From assembly GCA_036867785.1 (NCBI GenBank), contig CP145416.1, forward strand, positions 868,001-932,000: DNA of 64,000 bases, written 5' to 3'. Origin of the DNA: Plasmodiophora brassicae (Eukaryota; Endomyxa: Phytomyxea; Phytomyxea; Plasmodiophorida). The notes beneath the pieces were generated by a model, which was not told the DNA's origin, did no database searches, and worked only from the letters and a program-made list of their open reading frames with translations. The position numbers were made by a program, and so were the translations under genes. Positions 9,849 to 20,310 of this stretch are shown here, in pieces. Position 1 is the stretch's first letter; each line of letters opens with the position of its first letter.

Positions 9849-10488
9849 ACCGTCCGTTCGACACCGACCGCAATATCAAGACTGGCCCTGACCTGCCCCA
9901 TGCCCACGCTAATACGACGGTGGAGATCAACAGCGCGACGTGTATCGGGGGGCCATCACATGCACATGGCACGACGTAGCTCGCGCTCGGACGCCCCGCC
10001 TGGCCACTCCTTGTCGGCGGTGCGGGGCGACTCCTCGCCGGTGCACTCCAATTCGCCCCTGCACATCGACGTTCGTCAGGTCGAGCAGCATCCCGCCGGC
10101 AGGCGCGCGTCGCTCACATGATGGCGACTGGCGAGCGCGGCGCCGCCTCCCACACGACGTCCCCTGGGGTCGCCGTCACCGCACACTCCGCTTTGCCCTT
10201 CGCGTCGCCCCCGGTCCCCACTTTCGCATGGCTGCCCATCGTCGACAACATTGCAGGCGTCAACCCGATCGCCCCGGTCCCCCGTACGAATGCTGCACCG
10301 CCGTGTGGCCGCTGAACCTTCTCTCTCGTCTGGAGGCCGCACCGGCTCGGCCCGCCGTCGCCCGGCCCCGTTAATACCGTGTATCCTTTGCCACCAGTGT
10401 ATTAGGTGAAATAGCAATAATGATGAGGAGGAGGGTGCGCCTATAGCCAGCAATTGGATTGCAATGTACAGTGGACGTTAAATGCGGA
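9849..10488. other. intergenic stretch with short open frames only
   Basis: Lies upstream of the PH...DEP gene and downstream of the His/Asp-rich gene. A 51-codon plus-strand frame starts at 9966 (MARRSSRSDAPP...) and a 65-codon frame covers 10118-10315 (Pro/Ala-rich). I could not join them with a convincing intron, and neither resembles a known family, so I do not call a gene. Confidence 0.4.
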
Positions 10489-11760
10489 TCAGTCATCGTC
10501 GTCGTCGTCATCTTCGTCGTCGTCGTCATCGTTATCGTCGTCATAGTCGTGGTGCCGGTGATGGTGATGGTCCTCGTGGTCGTGGTGATCGTGATCGTCG
10601 TGGTGATCGCCGTGCTATATATCACCGGAACCAGTTAGACGGTTGGTCGCTGCACACACACGATAAACGGCAGGGCCCCGTACGTCGTGGTCGTGATGCT
10701 CGTGATGTGAGCTCTCATCGTCGGCATCATGGTGCTTATCGTCGTCGTGATCGTCCTGTGCGACACGTCACGATCAGTCAGGACGTTTCGCATGTGGTGC
10801 CTGCCGGAATTCCTTACATGGTGGTTATGATGGTCATCGTGCTGAGACAAACAAAGGTCAGAATGGCGGAAGTGACCAAAGAACGTAACGACGAATGATT
10901 ACCTCCCTCTCCTCATGGTGGCCATGGCCATGGTCGGCAGAGTTCCCTTGGTCCGCATGAATGCCCGTGTGCATGGAATCGTCGATGTGCTGATCGATGT
11001 CCTGGTGCTGCGTTTGCACGGTCCACATGTGCGTCTCGAGCGCCGGGTCCAGCCCCGTCATCTGGTGCTGGTCGAACCCAGCCTCCGTGTCCTGATGGAG
11101 CTCCTGCTCCATACCTGGGCAGCAACAGTCAACGACAGCACCCCTTACTCGACCGTATGGAGCCAACCCTGGTGCTGGTCCTGATGCTGCTCGTTATCCA
11201 TTTCGTTGTGGTTGTCAGTGTGGTCCTAGCAGGTAACTCGTCAGAGATCGTTGCACAATGCCAGCGCGCTTCCGGCTACCCAGTGGTCATCATCTTGATG
11301 GTCATCTAAACACATATTCAGAGGCGAGCACATCCATCGCCCACGGTTACGTGAACGTACCATGGTGGTGCCCGTCGTCATGTTCATGATCATGGTCTAC
11401 CAGACAAACACGCGCGCTTAGCCCATGACGTTGTTATAACATGGCCGTCTCGCTTACGATCATGGTGGTAGTCGTGCGAATGCTTATGCGAATGGGATCC
11501 TTGGTCGTGATCTAACCGTGCAATCGTCAGCGTTTCGAGCGTGCTGCGACACCACACGTCTGAAACGAACGATCATGCGACCCGTCATCGTGATGGTGTC
11601 CATGTTCGTCGCTATGGTGATGCCCGTGGTCATCACGGTCTTCGTCGTTGTGGTGGTCCCTATGGTTGTGGGCATCGTGATGGCGATCGCGGCCGGCAAC
11701 GGCCCCGACCAGCAACATCGCCGCCACCAGCGATACCGCCACGACTACTGCTCGCGACAT
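10489..11760 (-). CDS. secreted His/Asp-rich protein, nine exons (family member 1)
   Basis: A signal peptide (MSRAVVVAVSLVAAMLLVGA, cleavage near AVAG) is followed by a chain of His/Asp-rich segments. The exons are 11571-11760, 11458-11511, 11361-11396, 11280-11305, 11168-11225, 10903-11114, 10817-10840, 10684-10755 and 10489-10614. Phases agree throughout and the total is 798 bases (265 residues). Most exons are only 24-72 nt, and each continues the His/Asp pattern (HHDAHNHRDHHND, HDHEHDDGHHH, DHGHGHHEE). The protein ends in an almost pure Asp tract. The largest exon (10903-11114) is less biased, rich in Gln and His. Binding of divalent metal or haem is a guess from composition. No close family is recognised beyond the neighbours at 25.9-28.7 kb. 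Confidence 0.75.
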
Positions 11761-11911
11761 ACGTGATATATCGTTAACAAATATCGTCTGGACTCATGCT
11801 ACGTTGAGTCACCCCCGGTCGAGCCCCGGCACCGACCACTACTCGTGACTCATCCTCGTCGGGTTGCTCGCTGTCGCGTTCGGCGGAACGATCGAGGCGC
11901 GCATGCGGTCG

Positions 11912-12988
11912 TCATGTTTTACGGGATGGCGCTGCGGCGGGCGACCCGCTTCGGGCTGATTTCGCCATGGCCATCGCGCCGGATGCCAATCCGGCCACGC
12001 CCTGCGCCGCCTTCATCGCCAGCACCTTGGCGGCTTGCGTCGCGGTGATATCCGCTTCCTTCGAGTCGTCAGCAGGTTCCTGAAGGCGGTCTAGTGGCGC
12101 TTGGGCACCGAACGCCGCCGGCTTCCTCACGTCCTGCCATACCAGCAGCGCACGTCAGAGTGCACGACAGCTGACGACGGGATTGTCGACGAACCGCATC
12201 GTCCTGGACGATGTCGTCGTAGGCGGGTGGCGGATCATTCAGCGGAGGTGGGGCAGCCGCAGCAGGGCCAGCATAGCGATTGTTCGACGGCGGGTCATTG
12301 GGAGCCGGGCGGGCCATGGCTGCGACGGGTGGCCGTGCTGGCTGTTGCTGCTGCTGGCGCGGTACAGGAGGTGCTGGATTGCTTGCCAGCCCCTCCTCGA
12401 CGTCGTCTTCGCACAGGCATCTGATGAGGCACAACGGAGTACATGGACAGGCGCACCCGAGGCCTGCAAACGCGTGTTCGACGATGATTCTGATCGTGGC
12501 GAACGTGACCTACCAAACGGGTGCGCCTCGGGATCCATGTGGCTGCGGCGCGATCGCGCCTCAGGGCTATCATCGCAGCACGGGTCGCAATGGCATCCCT
12601 CCGGGCAGCAGTGGAAGCAGGGATTGTGTGGGAAGCAGATGGCAACGCGTTTGGCCCGAGATTTTCGTCCACTCCCAGCGCACAGGCCTAGACAGGCAAT
12701 GGGCGCGGGCAATCACGTGGACGGTGGCGCTTGCCATACCAGTGTGAGGCGGTTTGCGAACAACGTGCTTCCAGCCGCAGCACAGCCAGCCGCAGCAGCA
12801 CGAGAAACAGGCAAGCACCTTGGCGGTTCTGTACCTACACGCCGGGAAGTCTGAATCCGAACACGCGAGACGACGTTGACGGGGAGCGACCAGAATCTCA
12901 CGCGGTACATGTACCAGATGATGAGACAGGCGACGATTGGGACGATGATGACGACGGCCACGATGGTGCCCGTGGGATCGTCTCTCAT
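11912..12988 (-). CDS. Cys-rich single-pass membrane protein with PPxY motif
   Basis: Exons near 12961-12988, 12739-12818 and then through to 11912 are separated by 50-80 nt introns. A transmembrane helix comes first (TIVAVVIIVPIVACLIIW). Cys clusters follow (CFSCCCGWLCCGW, CFPHNPCFHCCPEGCHCDPCC, GCACPCTPLCLIRCLC), likely palmitoylated or metal-binding. Then comes a Pro/Gln-rich stretch with PPPAYDDI (a PPxY motif for WW-domain E3 ligases) and an Ala-rich tail. The order TM, Cys-rich, Pro-rich/PPxY resembles Shisa/WBP1-like adaptors by architecture only. Upstream of the ATG, an open frame with CSGHSLCPSC follows a possible acceptor near 13052, so a short Cys-rich ectodomain and signal-peptide exon may be missing from this model. 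Confidence 0.5.
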
Positions 12989-13116
12989 GGCGGGTCGACA
13001 CGATGGACACAGACTGTGTCCAGAACACACAGCGCGCTTCGTGGTGTGTGACTGGCAACTTGTCAGGGCAACGCGAAACCGGCCGTTGCCTCGAGGATGG
13101 TCGGTTTATCTTGTCA

Positions 13117-14501
13117 TTACTGTAGTAATATAGCTGACGATGGGCCTTCGGACAATGATTGTGACGTGTCCTCTGTTCCCAAACCAGGACGCGAAAACAC
13201 CCTTCGCTCAAATGGAAGCAATAGGCTCTCGTACGCGTTCGACAGGATGTGGCAAACGTCGCTCTCTCTGGCAGGGAGATGGAAACCGAGATGGTTCGCT
13301 ACGCGACGCCACGAATCCGCTGGTACCTACAACCATAATCAGCGACAGTAGTCTCGCCACGTATCAGTGCAGCATGCGAACGTTTTCAAACCCGCCCATG
13401 ACGATGACGCTGTGGTACAGTACCCACAGGTCGACCGGTTTACCGAGGACCTTGCCGTCACGTTTGACCGTTTGACTATCCGGGGGCAGCGTTGCTTTCA
13501 GTTCGTCGGAAAACCATCTTCGGGACTCGGCGTGATTCGGATCACAGCGGATGCAGCGGAACGCCATCCCAAGATCGCCGATATCGTTGCCGAAGGGGGC
13601 ATGACGAGCACAATAACTGAGCGCGTCGTTTGAGTACATGGACGGATAGCAGGAGGTCAGGCAACCACCGACCTTATCCAACAGGTAGAACATTGTAAGA
13701 TGGGCGAACGATGCGAATCGCAGAACACGCATTGGTGTCGAGGGCAATTCCATCTGCCTTGCGGTACATTGGCCAGGCCGATACACGATGGATGGTACAG
13801 CTGGCTGCACGAATCCTCGTCGCAGATGATAACGGTGCCGCCGCGCTGTCTCGAATATGAAACCAGGACACAGGAGAAGAGAGATGCCTCAGCAGTACCT
13901 TACAGACGAGGCAGAATTCTTCGTTATGCCCCGCAGAGCTAATTCGCGAGCTGCCTCTACCAACATCACGATGACGCCTAGCGACAGAGGGTGTCATTGC
14001 AACAGAGCACAAGTAGTGATAGGCCTGGGGACGAATACCCATCGGGAGACGGCGGCACTTCAGGATGGGTGGCCTCGGTGAACTGGATGGCGGACGGGAC
14101 ATTGTGCTCGAACGCCTGCAGGAGTTGAAGCGCCGATTCTTCGCAGACTTCAAACGGCTTTGGAAATCGTTCGTCTAAACCGATAATGATGAGCCAGGGC
14201 GGTTGCCTCAGACGTGACGGATAACGACGGACGTAAGGCGGCGACGAACCGGTCGATATCCCGGCTGGAGCACGGGGACGAATGCGCCTTCCAAACGAGC
14301 TGGGCAGACTGTCCTCGACTGGAGGCAGGGCGCTCAGCATGTTTGGGTACGACCGCCTGGTGCTGCGGGCCGACGCGGATGCATCTGCTGCCCCCATCCA
14401 TCATGGCCTACCTCATACGGTCCGTGGTAGAGTCCCCCCGTTTTCGACTCTGCCACAGTCTCCACCACAGGTCGAGCCGTACGCTTGTCTTCGACCTCCA
14501 T
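13117..14501 (-). CDS. PHD finger-ARID chromatin protein
   Basis: Joined minus-strand exons give, in order: an N-terminal region (MEVEDKRTARPVVETV...), a linker (EHNVPSAIQFTEATHPE), a PHD finger (FCLVCKRGGTVIICDEDSCS, YHPSCIGL, WNCPRHQC), a second Cys/His part (CVFCDSHRSPILQCSTC, SYCARHAPFG, FRCIRCDPNH), and an ARID domain (FSDELKATLPPDSQTV, GKPVDLWVLYHSVIVMGGFE, SWRRVANHLGF, YESLLLPFE). PHD fingers read histone H3 tails and ARID binds AT-rich DNA, so a nuclear regulatory role is likely. Introns are about 53-56 nt. The upstream exon choice near 14200-14400 is uncertain because two frames remain open. The gene sits 128 bp upstream of the next minus-strand start. Confidence 0.75.
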
Positions 14502-14869
14502 GGCTCCGGACCTCACGTCCACACTGCATCTGCAACGATCGTACCTGACGGGATTCCCGATGCGGAATTCAACGCGACCGCACGGTCAGACCTCAGCCGT
14601 CATTCGGTAATGCAAACCACTCTGTACATCCTTTACGGACAGCAGCGGGGCCATGTTTCCACCCGCGTCGACAGCGAACATAGCCAGTTGGCCACTTGTC
14701 CCCGACCGGCTCCACGTACGGCGGCCCCCCGGCAGACGGCGCTTCGCACTTCGGTGCAGTTTGGGCGGGAGCAGTCGAGCTGCACACACACGACGTCACT
14801 GGCGGCGTAGTCGCAGCGACTTATTTCGGCGCGGTTCGTCATTTCGCCGTGGGGAATGCTCGCAGAGCG
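14502..14869. promoter_or_regulatory. divergent intergenic region, PHD-ARID gene / COQ8
   Basis: About 370 bases between two divergent starts. The COQ8 frame is open from an ATG at 14696, so part of this may be a longer N-terminus. No clear core-promoter element was seen. Confidence 0.35.
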
Positions 14870-16733
14870 ATGCCGACCCGACGCGATGTGCAGCGCGTGC
14901 TGACGGGCGCGGCCCTGGTGGCCGAGCAGGTCGCCTCGCAGTGCGGTCGGTACCTGCCGACCCTCGGGTCGGCGCCAGCGCTACCGTCCAAGAACCAGCC
15001 GGCGTACCCGGACCAGTTCGACAGCGTGCCGACAGTGCAACCGCTGAAGGCGTTTGTGGAGAACGCGGTGCCGGTGTCATCCGTATCGCGAGGGCTCCAG
15101 TTTGGGGCCCTGGCTGCGTCGATGGCTGTCGGAGCCGTTACAGAAGCGGCTCGACGTGTAATGCAGTTCCCGTCATCGAACGAATCGTCCAGGTCTAGTT
15201 CGTCGACATCGTCAGCGTTTCTTTCGACTGCCAACGGCGAACGCCTCGCCGCTGGTCTGTGCCGCATGCGAGGTGCTGCCCTGAAACTCGGTCAAATGCT
15301 GTCGATCCAAGATGAATCTATTGTGCCGCCTGAGTTCCAGCTGGTTTTGGACCGCGTCAGGTCGTCGGCCAACATCATGCCCAGGGAACAGGTCGAACGT
15401 GTCCTGGTTGAGGATCTCGGCGAAGGTTTATCACCGTATGCTCTGCGTATACGCTAGGTGTACTCAACTGTGTCTGATGTAGACTGGAACGCCAAGTTTG
15501 CATCGTTTAATTTCCAGCCAATTGCTGCAGCGTCCATTGGGCAGGTGCACAGAGCGGTGCTCCCGACTGGGGAGCAAGTTGTGCTGAAGATTCAGTATCC
15601 GGGCGTCGCTACGTCTATAAAGAGCGACCTGATCAACGTCAAACGGCTGTTGCAGGTTCTTCAGTATACCCCTTTCGTCCACTTGTGTTTGCTAACGGTC
15701 CATTGCAGTATACGAATGTATTTCCGAAAGGGTTGTATGTCGATAATCTTCTCGAAGTTGCCCATGACGAATTGTCGAAAGAGTGCGACTACACCCTGGA
15801 AGCAGCGAACCAGAAGAAGTTCGCCGCTCTTATTTCACAAGACTCCGATTTCGTCGTACCCGCAGTTTACGAGGAGTACTGCTCGAAGCGGATTTTAACG
15901 ACGGGTACTCTCGCCAGTACCGTCTTGCGTCGCCGCTTTGACGCTTGCTTGTGTAGACTACGTTGAGGGTGTCCAGCTAGACGAGATTGTGAAAATGTCA
16001 GCGGAGCGTCGCAACGCTGTGTCGTCGCGCCTGTTGCGCCTTTGCATGAACGAATTGTTCCAATTCCGATTCATGCAGACTGATCCGAACTGGGCCAATT
16101 TCCTTTATAACCCTCTACGTGATATCATCTACCTGCTGGACTTTGGCTCATGTTCTGCCTATGGGGACGCTTTCTTGCGTCAATACCTTGAATTGGTTTG
16201 GGCGTGTGCAAACTCCAACCGGGACGTGATCGTCGATCGTTCCATCAGCCTCGGGTTCCTAACAGGTCAATGTCACCTCGACCAAGTAGTCGTTTGCAAT
16301 GTTGTCCCTGACGGTTAGCATTCTGCAGGAAAGGAGTCCAAAACCATGATGGACGCTCACATCGAAAGCGCCATGGTCGTCGGTGAACCGTTCCGCACAG
16401 AAACGTACTTGTCGCCCGTATACGACTCCATATGGAGCTCGCTCTAAAGATGACGTTCAGGTACGACTTTGCCAACTCCACGATACCGAAGAGGCTATCG
16501 CACCTGGCTCGTATAATGCTTCGGGAACGGTTAACGCCGCCACCTGTCGAGGCGTATACCTTGCACAGGAAGGTATAATCAGGCTAGATCCACAGTCGCC
16601 CAATGTGCACAGTGACGTCTGACGATTCGTGTAGTTATCTGGTCTGTACCTTGCATGCATTAAGCTTCGGGCGCACATCCCCTGCCGTGCCTCTCTCGAA
16701 GCCGCTGTCCGATCCCGTAGTCTCAATACATAA
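14870..16733 (+). CDS. COQ8: COQ8/ADCK3-type atypical kinase of ubiquinone synthesis
   Basis: Seven exons (14870-15425, 15483-15655, 15709-15904, 15957-16265, 16329-16410, 16461-16572, 16635-16733) give 508 residues with consistent phases. UbiB-family marks are RGAALKLGQMLSIQD (KxGQ motif), AAASIGQVH (Ala-rich loop in place of the glycine loop), VVLKIQYPG, ECDYTLEAANQ, MQTDPNWANFLY and LLDFGS. COQ8 is a mitochondrial inner-membrane ATPase/kinase-like protein needed for coenzyme Q assembly. The start at 14870 (MPTRRDVQRVLTGAALVAEQ) resembles the amphipathic N-terminus of animal ADCK3; the in-frame ATG at 14696 would add 58 residues. The PPR gene begins 60 bp downstream. Confidence 0.9.
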
Positions 16734-16793
16734 ACGCGAGCGCCCCTTGCGGGGATCTGGTGCTGATTTTAGCGGCGTGCCAGCCTCGTCAAG

Positions 16794-19106
16794 ATGCTGC
16801 TTGGTGGTGCTAGACGCTGTGAGCACGTGACGCCCCGCTTCGCTTGCTGCCTGCGTCTGAGAAGATATTCTCCCGTGCGAAGGTTCTCTATGCAGGCAGG
16901 TCGCTCTCGTGACGCGCCGGCGCCTTCCCGACCGGCGTCGCATTCGCGCTGTACCACTGCAGAGCTGGTCAATGCGTTTGGTCAACGCTCCTCTGTTGTA
17001 CTGGCTGTCCGTATACTGAGGCAGACCGACGATCCCGACATTGCATGGATGGTATTCAAGCACGTCACCGACTCCCACACCAGCGCCGACGTCCGGTTTT
17101 ATCAATCCATGATGACGTACTGCCGCCGACATATGCCATCGAAAGCCGCCGACGTTCTCGACGCTGCTGTCTCTCGTGGCATCCACATCTGTGACGCCAT
17201 GTTCTGCACATTTCTGAGCGCCTGTCATCAGCTAAGCCCATTGCCAGTGCAGGACGTCGTCGACCGCTACGCCAAATGTGGCCCGCGTTCCCATAACGTC
17301 ATCTTTGGCGTTGCCAACATCTGCAGAATGTCAAAGCGCCCAGAGCTGGCGCTTAATCTCGTATCGGATGTCGTCGAACACGACGTTGCTGTGAGCGAGC
17401 GCCTTCTGTCGATCTTCGCGGCATGCTGCTCAGAAGCGTCGGGGGACCCCAACGCTGCTGATACAGCGGACCAGCTTCTCTGTCTTATGCAGGCGAAGGC
17501 CATCCCTCATTATGCCAATCAGCAAACGTTCGGCAACCTGGTCAAATCGCTCCTGGCGCACGATCGGGTCGAGAGCGCTGCCCGAATCCCATCGCTGATG
17601 GATGCCCTCAGCGTACCGCCATCTGTACGGATCTTCAACCACGTCCTATCTGCGTTGTCCAAGGACGGGCGCGTTCCTGTGGCCATGGACATGTTCGATA
17701 CTATGGTTCGGCGAGGGCTCCTGGTGGACTATCCTGTCCTAGGGACCCTTATTGTCGCTTGTGGGCGGGCGCTCCTTGTTGCGTATGTTGAGGTGCTGCA
17801 TCAGTACGCCATTCGTACCGGACTCACCGACAACAACATCGTTGTGTGTGCACTGGTGACCGCCTACGACCTCTGCAGCGACATCGGGCCGGCTGAGACA
17901 GTGTTTGCCAGCATGCAATCCGTTCCAGACGTCGCAACGTTCTCATCGATGATTGCCGCGTTCTATCACCATGGCTTGCTATCGAAGGCGGTACAAACGA
18001 TCGAACAGTTCTGGGCGTCAGGTCTAACGCCGACGGCGGAAACGTATAACATCATCATCTCGGTTCTCGTCAAAGCTGACCGCGTACCGCTGGCGTTGAG
18101 CACTTTCCAGGAAGTCATCCGTCATGGCGTCCGGATCGGGGCCCCTGCTACCACGTTGTTCATCTCTGCATGTGGCAAACGCCTCGATCTGTCCACCGTC
18201 CAAACACTGCACGACTATGCGGAGAGGAATGCGCTTCTCGATAACGATTCAGTTGCAAGCGCGCTGATCTGTGCCTACGGGCGCTGTGACAAACTCGACG
18301 TCGCCGAACGATTGTCCCATGAGCGCCGCCGCCCGTCGCTGGCAACGTTCAACGCGATGATGTCCGCCTATTACCATCGCGGTCTGATGCAGAATGTGGT
18401 ATCAGCGTTCGACCGTCTTCAGGACGCCGGTCTGTCGCCTTGCGTCGTATCGTTCAACATTGCGATCTCCGCCCTGGCCAAACACGGTGACCTTGACCGG
18501 GCCATGAACCTGTTCAAGACCATGGCCCAGCGCGATCTCCATCCGGAAGCGCCTTTGTTCCGGGTGCTGGTCACCGCCTGTGGCCGGGCATCACAGCTGA
18601 GCGCCGTGCAGACTTTGCATGCCTACGCCGACACGACCGCCCTGCTGCTAGACGATACGGTTACCAGCGCTCTCATTTCGGCCTTCTCCCATTGCGGCAG
18701 TCTGAGGCAGGCAGAGCACGCCTTCCTTTGCCGACTGTGCGACCGGTCGGCACCAACGCCAGACGTCGTCACGTACAACGCCATGATTGCAGCGTACAGC
18801 CATCACGGGCGCCTCGCGAAAGCCATGGCGACGTTTCACAGCCTTAAAACGGCCGGGCTCCGTCCGACACCAGCGACCCTGGCGTCGCTTCTTGTCGGAT
18901 GCAGCCGTGCCGGGGACAGCACCCAAGCGGAAACCATCCTATCCGAGTTCAACGACGTCTGGCGCATTCCCATTTCATCCATGAACGCCTGCGGGGCGCA
19001 ACCTGGCATTGCTCCCGATTCCGAACAGGACGATTCTGTTGAACCTGCTGACGACACGCGATCTCGTGTCCTGTCGTTACTTCACTCCTTGAACCGACAA
19101 GATTAA
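16794..19106 (+). CDS. pentatricopeptide repeat protein, PLS-like
   Basis: An intronless 770-residue frame. The N-terminus is Arg-rich with no acidic residues in the first ~33 positions except one Glu (RRCEHV...RLRRYSPVRRFSM), as expected for mitochondrial import. From about residue 85, PPR motifs run almost to the end (for example TFSSMIAAFYHHGLLSKAVQ and TFNAMMSAYYHRGLMQNVVS). They are interspersed with longer L/S-like units built on ACGRA..L..VQTLHAYA and ALI.A..HCG. That P-L-S rhythm is typical of plant organelle RNA-editing factors. No E or DYW extension follows: the protein ends in a short acidic tail. Such proteins bind organelle transcripts; the target is unknown. Confidence 0.88.
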   Translation: MLLGGARRCEHVTPRFACCLRLRRYSPVRRFSMQAGRSRDAPAPSRPASHSRCTTAELVNAFGQRSSVVLAVRILRQTDDPDIAWMVFKHVTDSHTSADVRFYQSMMTYCRRHMPSKAADVLDAAVSRGIHICDAMFCTFLSACHQLSPLPVQDVVDRYAKCGPRSHNVIFGVANICRMSKRPELALNLVSDVVEHDVAVSERLLSIFAACCSEASGDPNAADTADQLLCLMQAKAIPHYANQQTFGNLVKSLLAHDRVESAARIPSLMDALSVPPSVRIFNHVLSALSKDGRVPVAMDMFDTMVRRGLLVDYPVLGTLIVACGRALLVAYVEVLHQYAIRTGLTDNNIVVCALVTAYDLCSDIGPAETVFASMQSVPDVATFSSMIAAFYHHGLLSKAVQTIEQFWASGLTPTAETYNIIISVLVKADRVPLALSTFQEVIRHGVRIGAPATTLFISACGKRLDLSTVQTLHDYAERNALLDNDSVASALICAYGRCDKLDVAERLSHERRRPSLATFNAMMSAYYHRGLMQNVVSAFDRLQDAGLSPCVVSFNIAISALAKHGDLDRAMNLFKTMAQRDLHPEAPLFRVLVTACGRASQLSAVQTLHAYADTTALLLDDTVTSALISAFSHCGSLRQAEHAFLCRLCDRSAPTPDVVTYNAMIAAYSHHGRLAKAMATFHSLKTAGLRPTPATLASLLVGCSRAGDSTQAETILSEFNDVWRIPISSMNACGAQPGIAPDSEQDDSVEPADDTRSRVLSLLHSLNRQD

Positions 19107-19247
19107 GGAGCCCTGTCGACCGGTGATGCATAAGTCGTAATCAGTGAATATCTGTGGGTAGTACGTACCAACAGTGTGTGGGGAGGGGCGCGTGCCCACC
19201 AATAACCTCTGTGTAGGATCATTCGTGGTCGTCCTGCTTCGTCACAG

Positions 19248-19979
19248 ATGTCGTCGACGCATGGGGACGTCGTCGTCCCGATGGAGAATCGGCCACCGAA
19301 CATGTCGAGACCAGCCGGGCCGCGTCGAAGGAGCATTGGCCAGTACCAGAACGTGTTCGGCGACCTCGGGTACAGCGCGAACGGGTCGCAGCCACGCGAC
19401 GAGGTCTCGCATCAGAGCGTCGCCGTGCCGTCCTCGTCGTCGTCGCGCCCGCCGCCCGTATCTATCAAGCCTGCGTCCAGCCGTCCGTGCGGCCAGCAGT
19501 GCTGTCTTATCGTCACGATCCTCCTCGTCATCGCCGTGGCCGGGTTCCTAGTTTTCTACTTCCTCAGCGCCAACGGGTGGTCGTTCGCGGTCAGCAAATC
19601 CAGTGGTAAGACGACACCTGCTCCAGCGCCAGCGACGATGGCACCGGCACCCGTCAGCCTAGCCCCTGTGGATCCAGCAGACCAAGGCCCGAACCTTGCA
19701 GCTGGTGGCAATCCAGCCCCAGCGAATACTCCATCACCTGTACCTGCCGTTCTGGTAGCTGCGCCGCCGGCCAACAACCCAGCACCTGCTAACAAGCCCG
19801 CACCGCCTGCGAACACTCCTGCACCTCCTGCGAATACGCCTGCACCACCTGCGAATACTCCTGCACCGGACCCGCCGGCGAATCCGCCTGCCGATCCACC
19901 CGCGAACAACCAGGGACCTGCACCAAACGCTAACCCGGCGCCTGCACCGCCTGCCGTCATCGCTGCGCCGGCCCTGTAG
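19248..19979 (+). CDS. type II membrane protein with Pro/Ala/Asn repeat ectodomain
   Basis: Intronless, 243 residues. A ~85-residue polar, Ser/Arg-rich N-terminus ends in CGQQCC just before a hydrophobic helix (LIVTILLVIAVAGFLVFYFL, about residues 87-106). The rest is low-complexity Thr/Pro/Ala/Asn repeat (units like PPANTPA, with PDPPANPPADP later), a composition suited to O-glycosylated or rod-like surface proteins. With no signal peptide and positive charges before the helix, an N-in/C-out topology is expected. The minus strand of the repeat gives a long Gly/Ala frame, which I treat as an artefact. Confidence 0.6.
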   Translation: MSSTHGDVVVPMENRPPNMSRPAGPRRRSIGQYQNVFGDLGYSANGSQPRDEVSHQSVAVPSSSSSRPPPVSIKPASSRPCGQQCCLIVTILLVIAVAGFLVFYFLSANGWSFAVSKSSGKTTPAPAPATMAPAPVSLAPVDPADQGPNLAAGGNPAPANTPSPVPAVLVAAPPANNPAPANKPAPPANTPAPPANTPAPPANTPAPDPPANPPADPPANNQGPAPNANPAPAPPAVIAAPAL

Positions 19980-20310
19980 AAGTCGATCGGTCCCCCATCA
20001 CCCGTTCCTTGCCCTGGCCGCTGTTCGCCCTGATATAAAACACCATGCGCTGACCCGACACGGTCGTCAACGCCGGCCAGCCAGCCGGGCCTGCTTTTAT
20101 TGTTCGGCTCAGTCATGGGGCGACTGTATGGCGCCGCGCCCATTTGAAGATCGCAGGCGGGCACTGGAGAGAGTCGCGCTGCAGACCGCGCGGGACAGGG
20201 TCGACCTGTCGGCGGGATGTCCGAATTTAGACACGGCAAGTGTCAGACTGGTGGCTCCTTTCTGCAGCGGTCTGCATCGTGGACGGTGTCACGACAACGC
20301 GAGGCGCGGG
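19980..20310. other. intergenic, no gene seen
   Basis: About 330 bases between two plus-strand genes. The frame of the downstream gene is open from 20128, but that upstream part is Arg-rich and lacks the signal peptide start, so I regard it as untranslated. Confidence 0.4.

Noticed and set aside
19556-20239. 227-codon minus-strand Gly/Ala-rich frame
   Set aside because: It is the antisense of the Pro/Ala repeat in the membrane protein at 19248-19979; no independent features.
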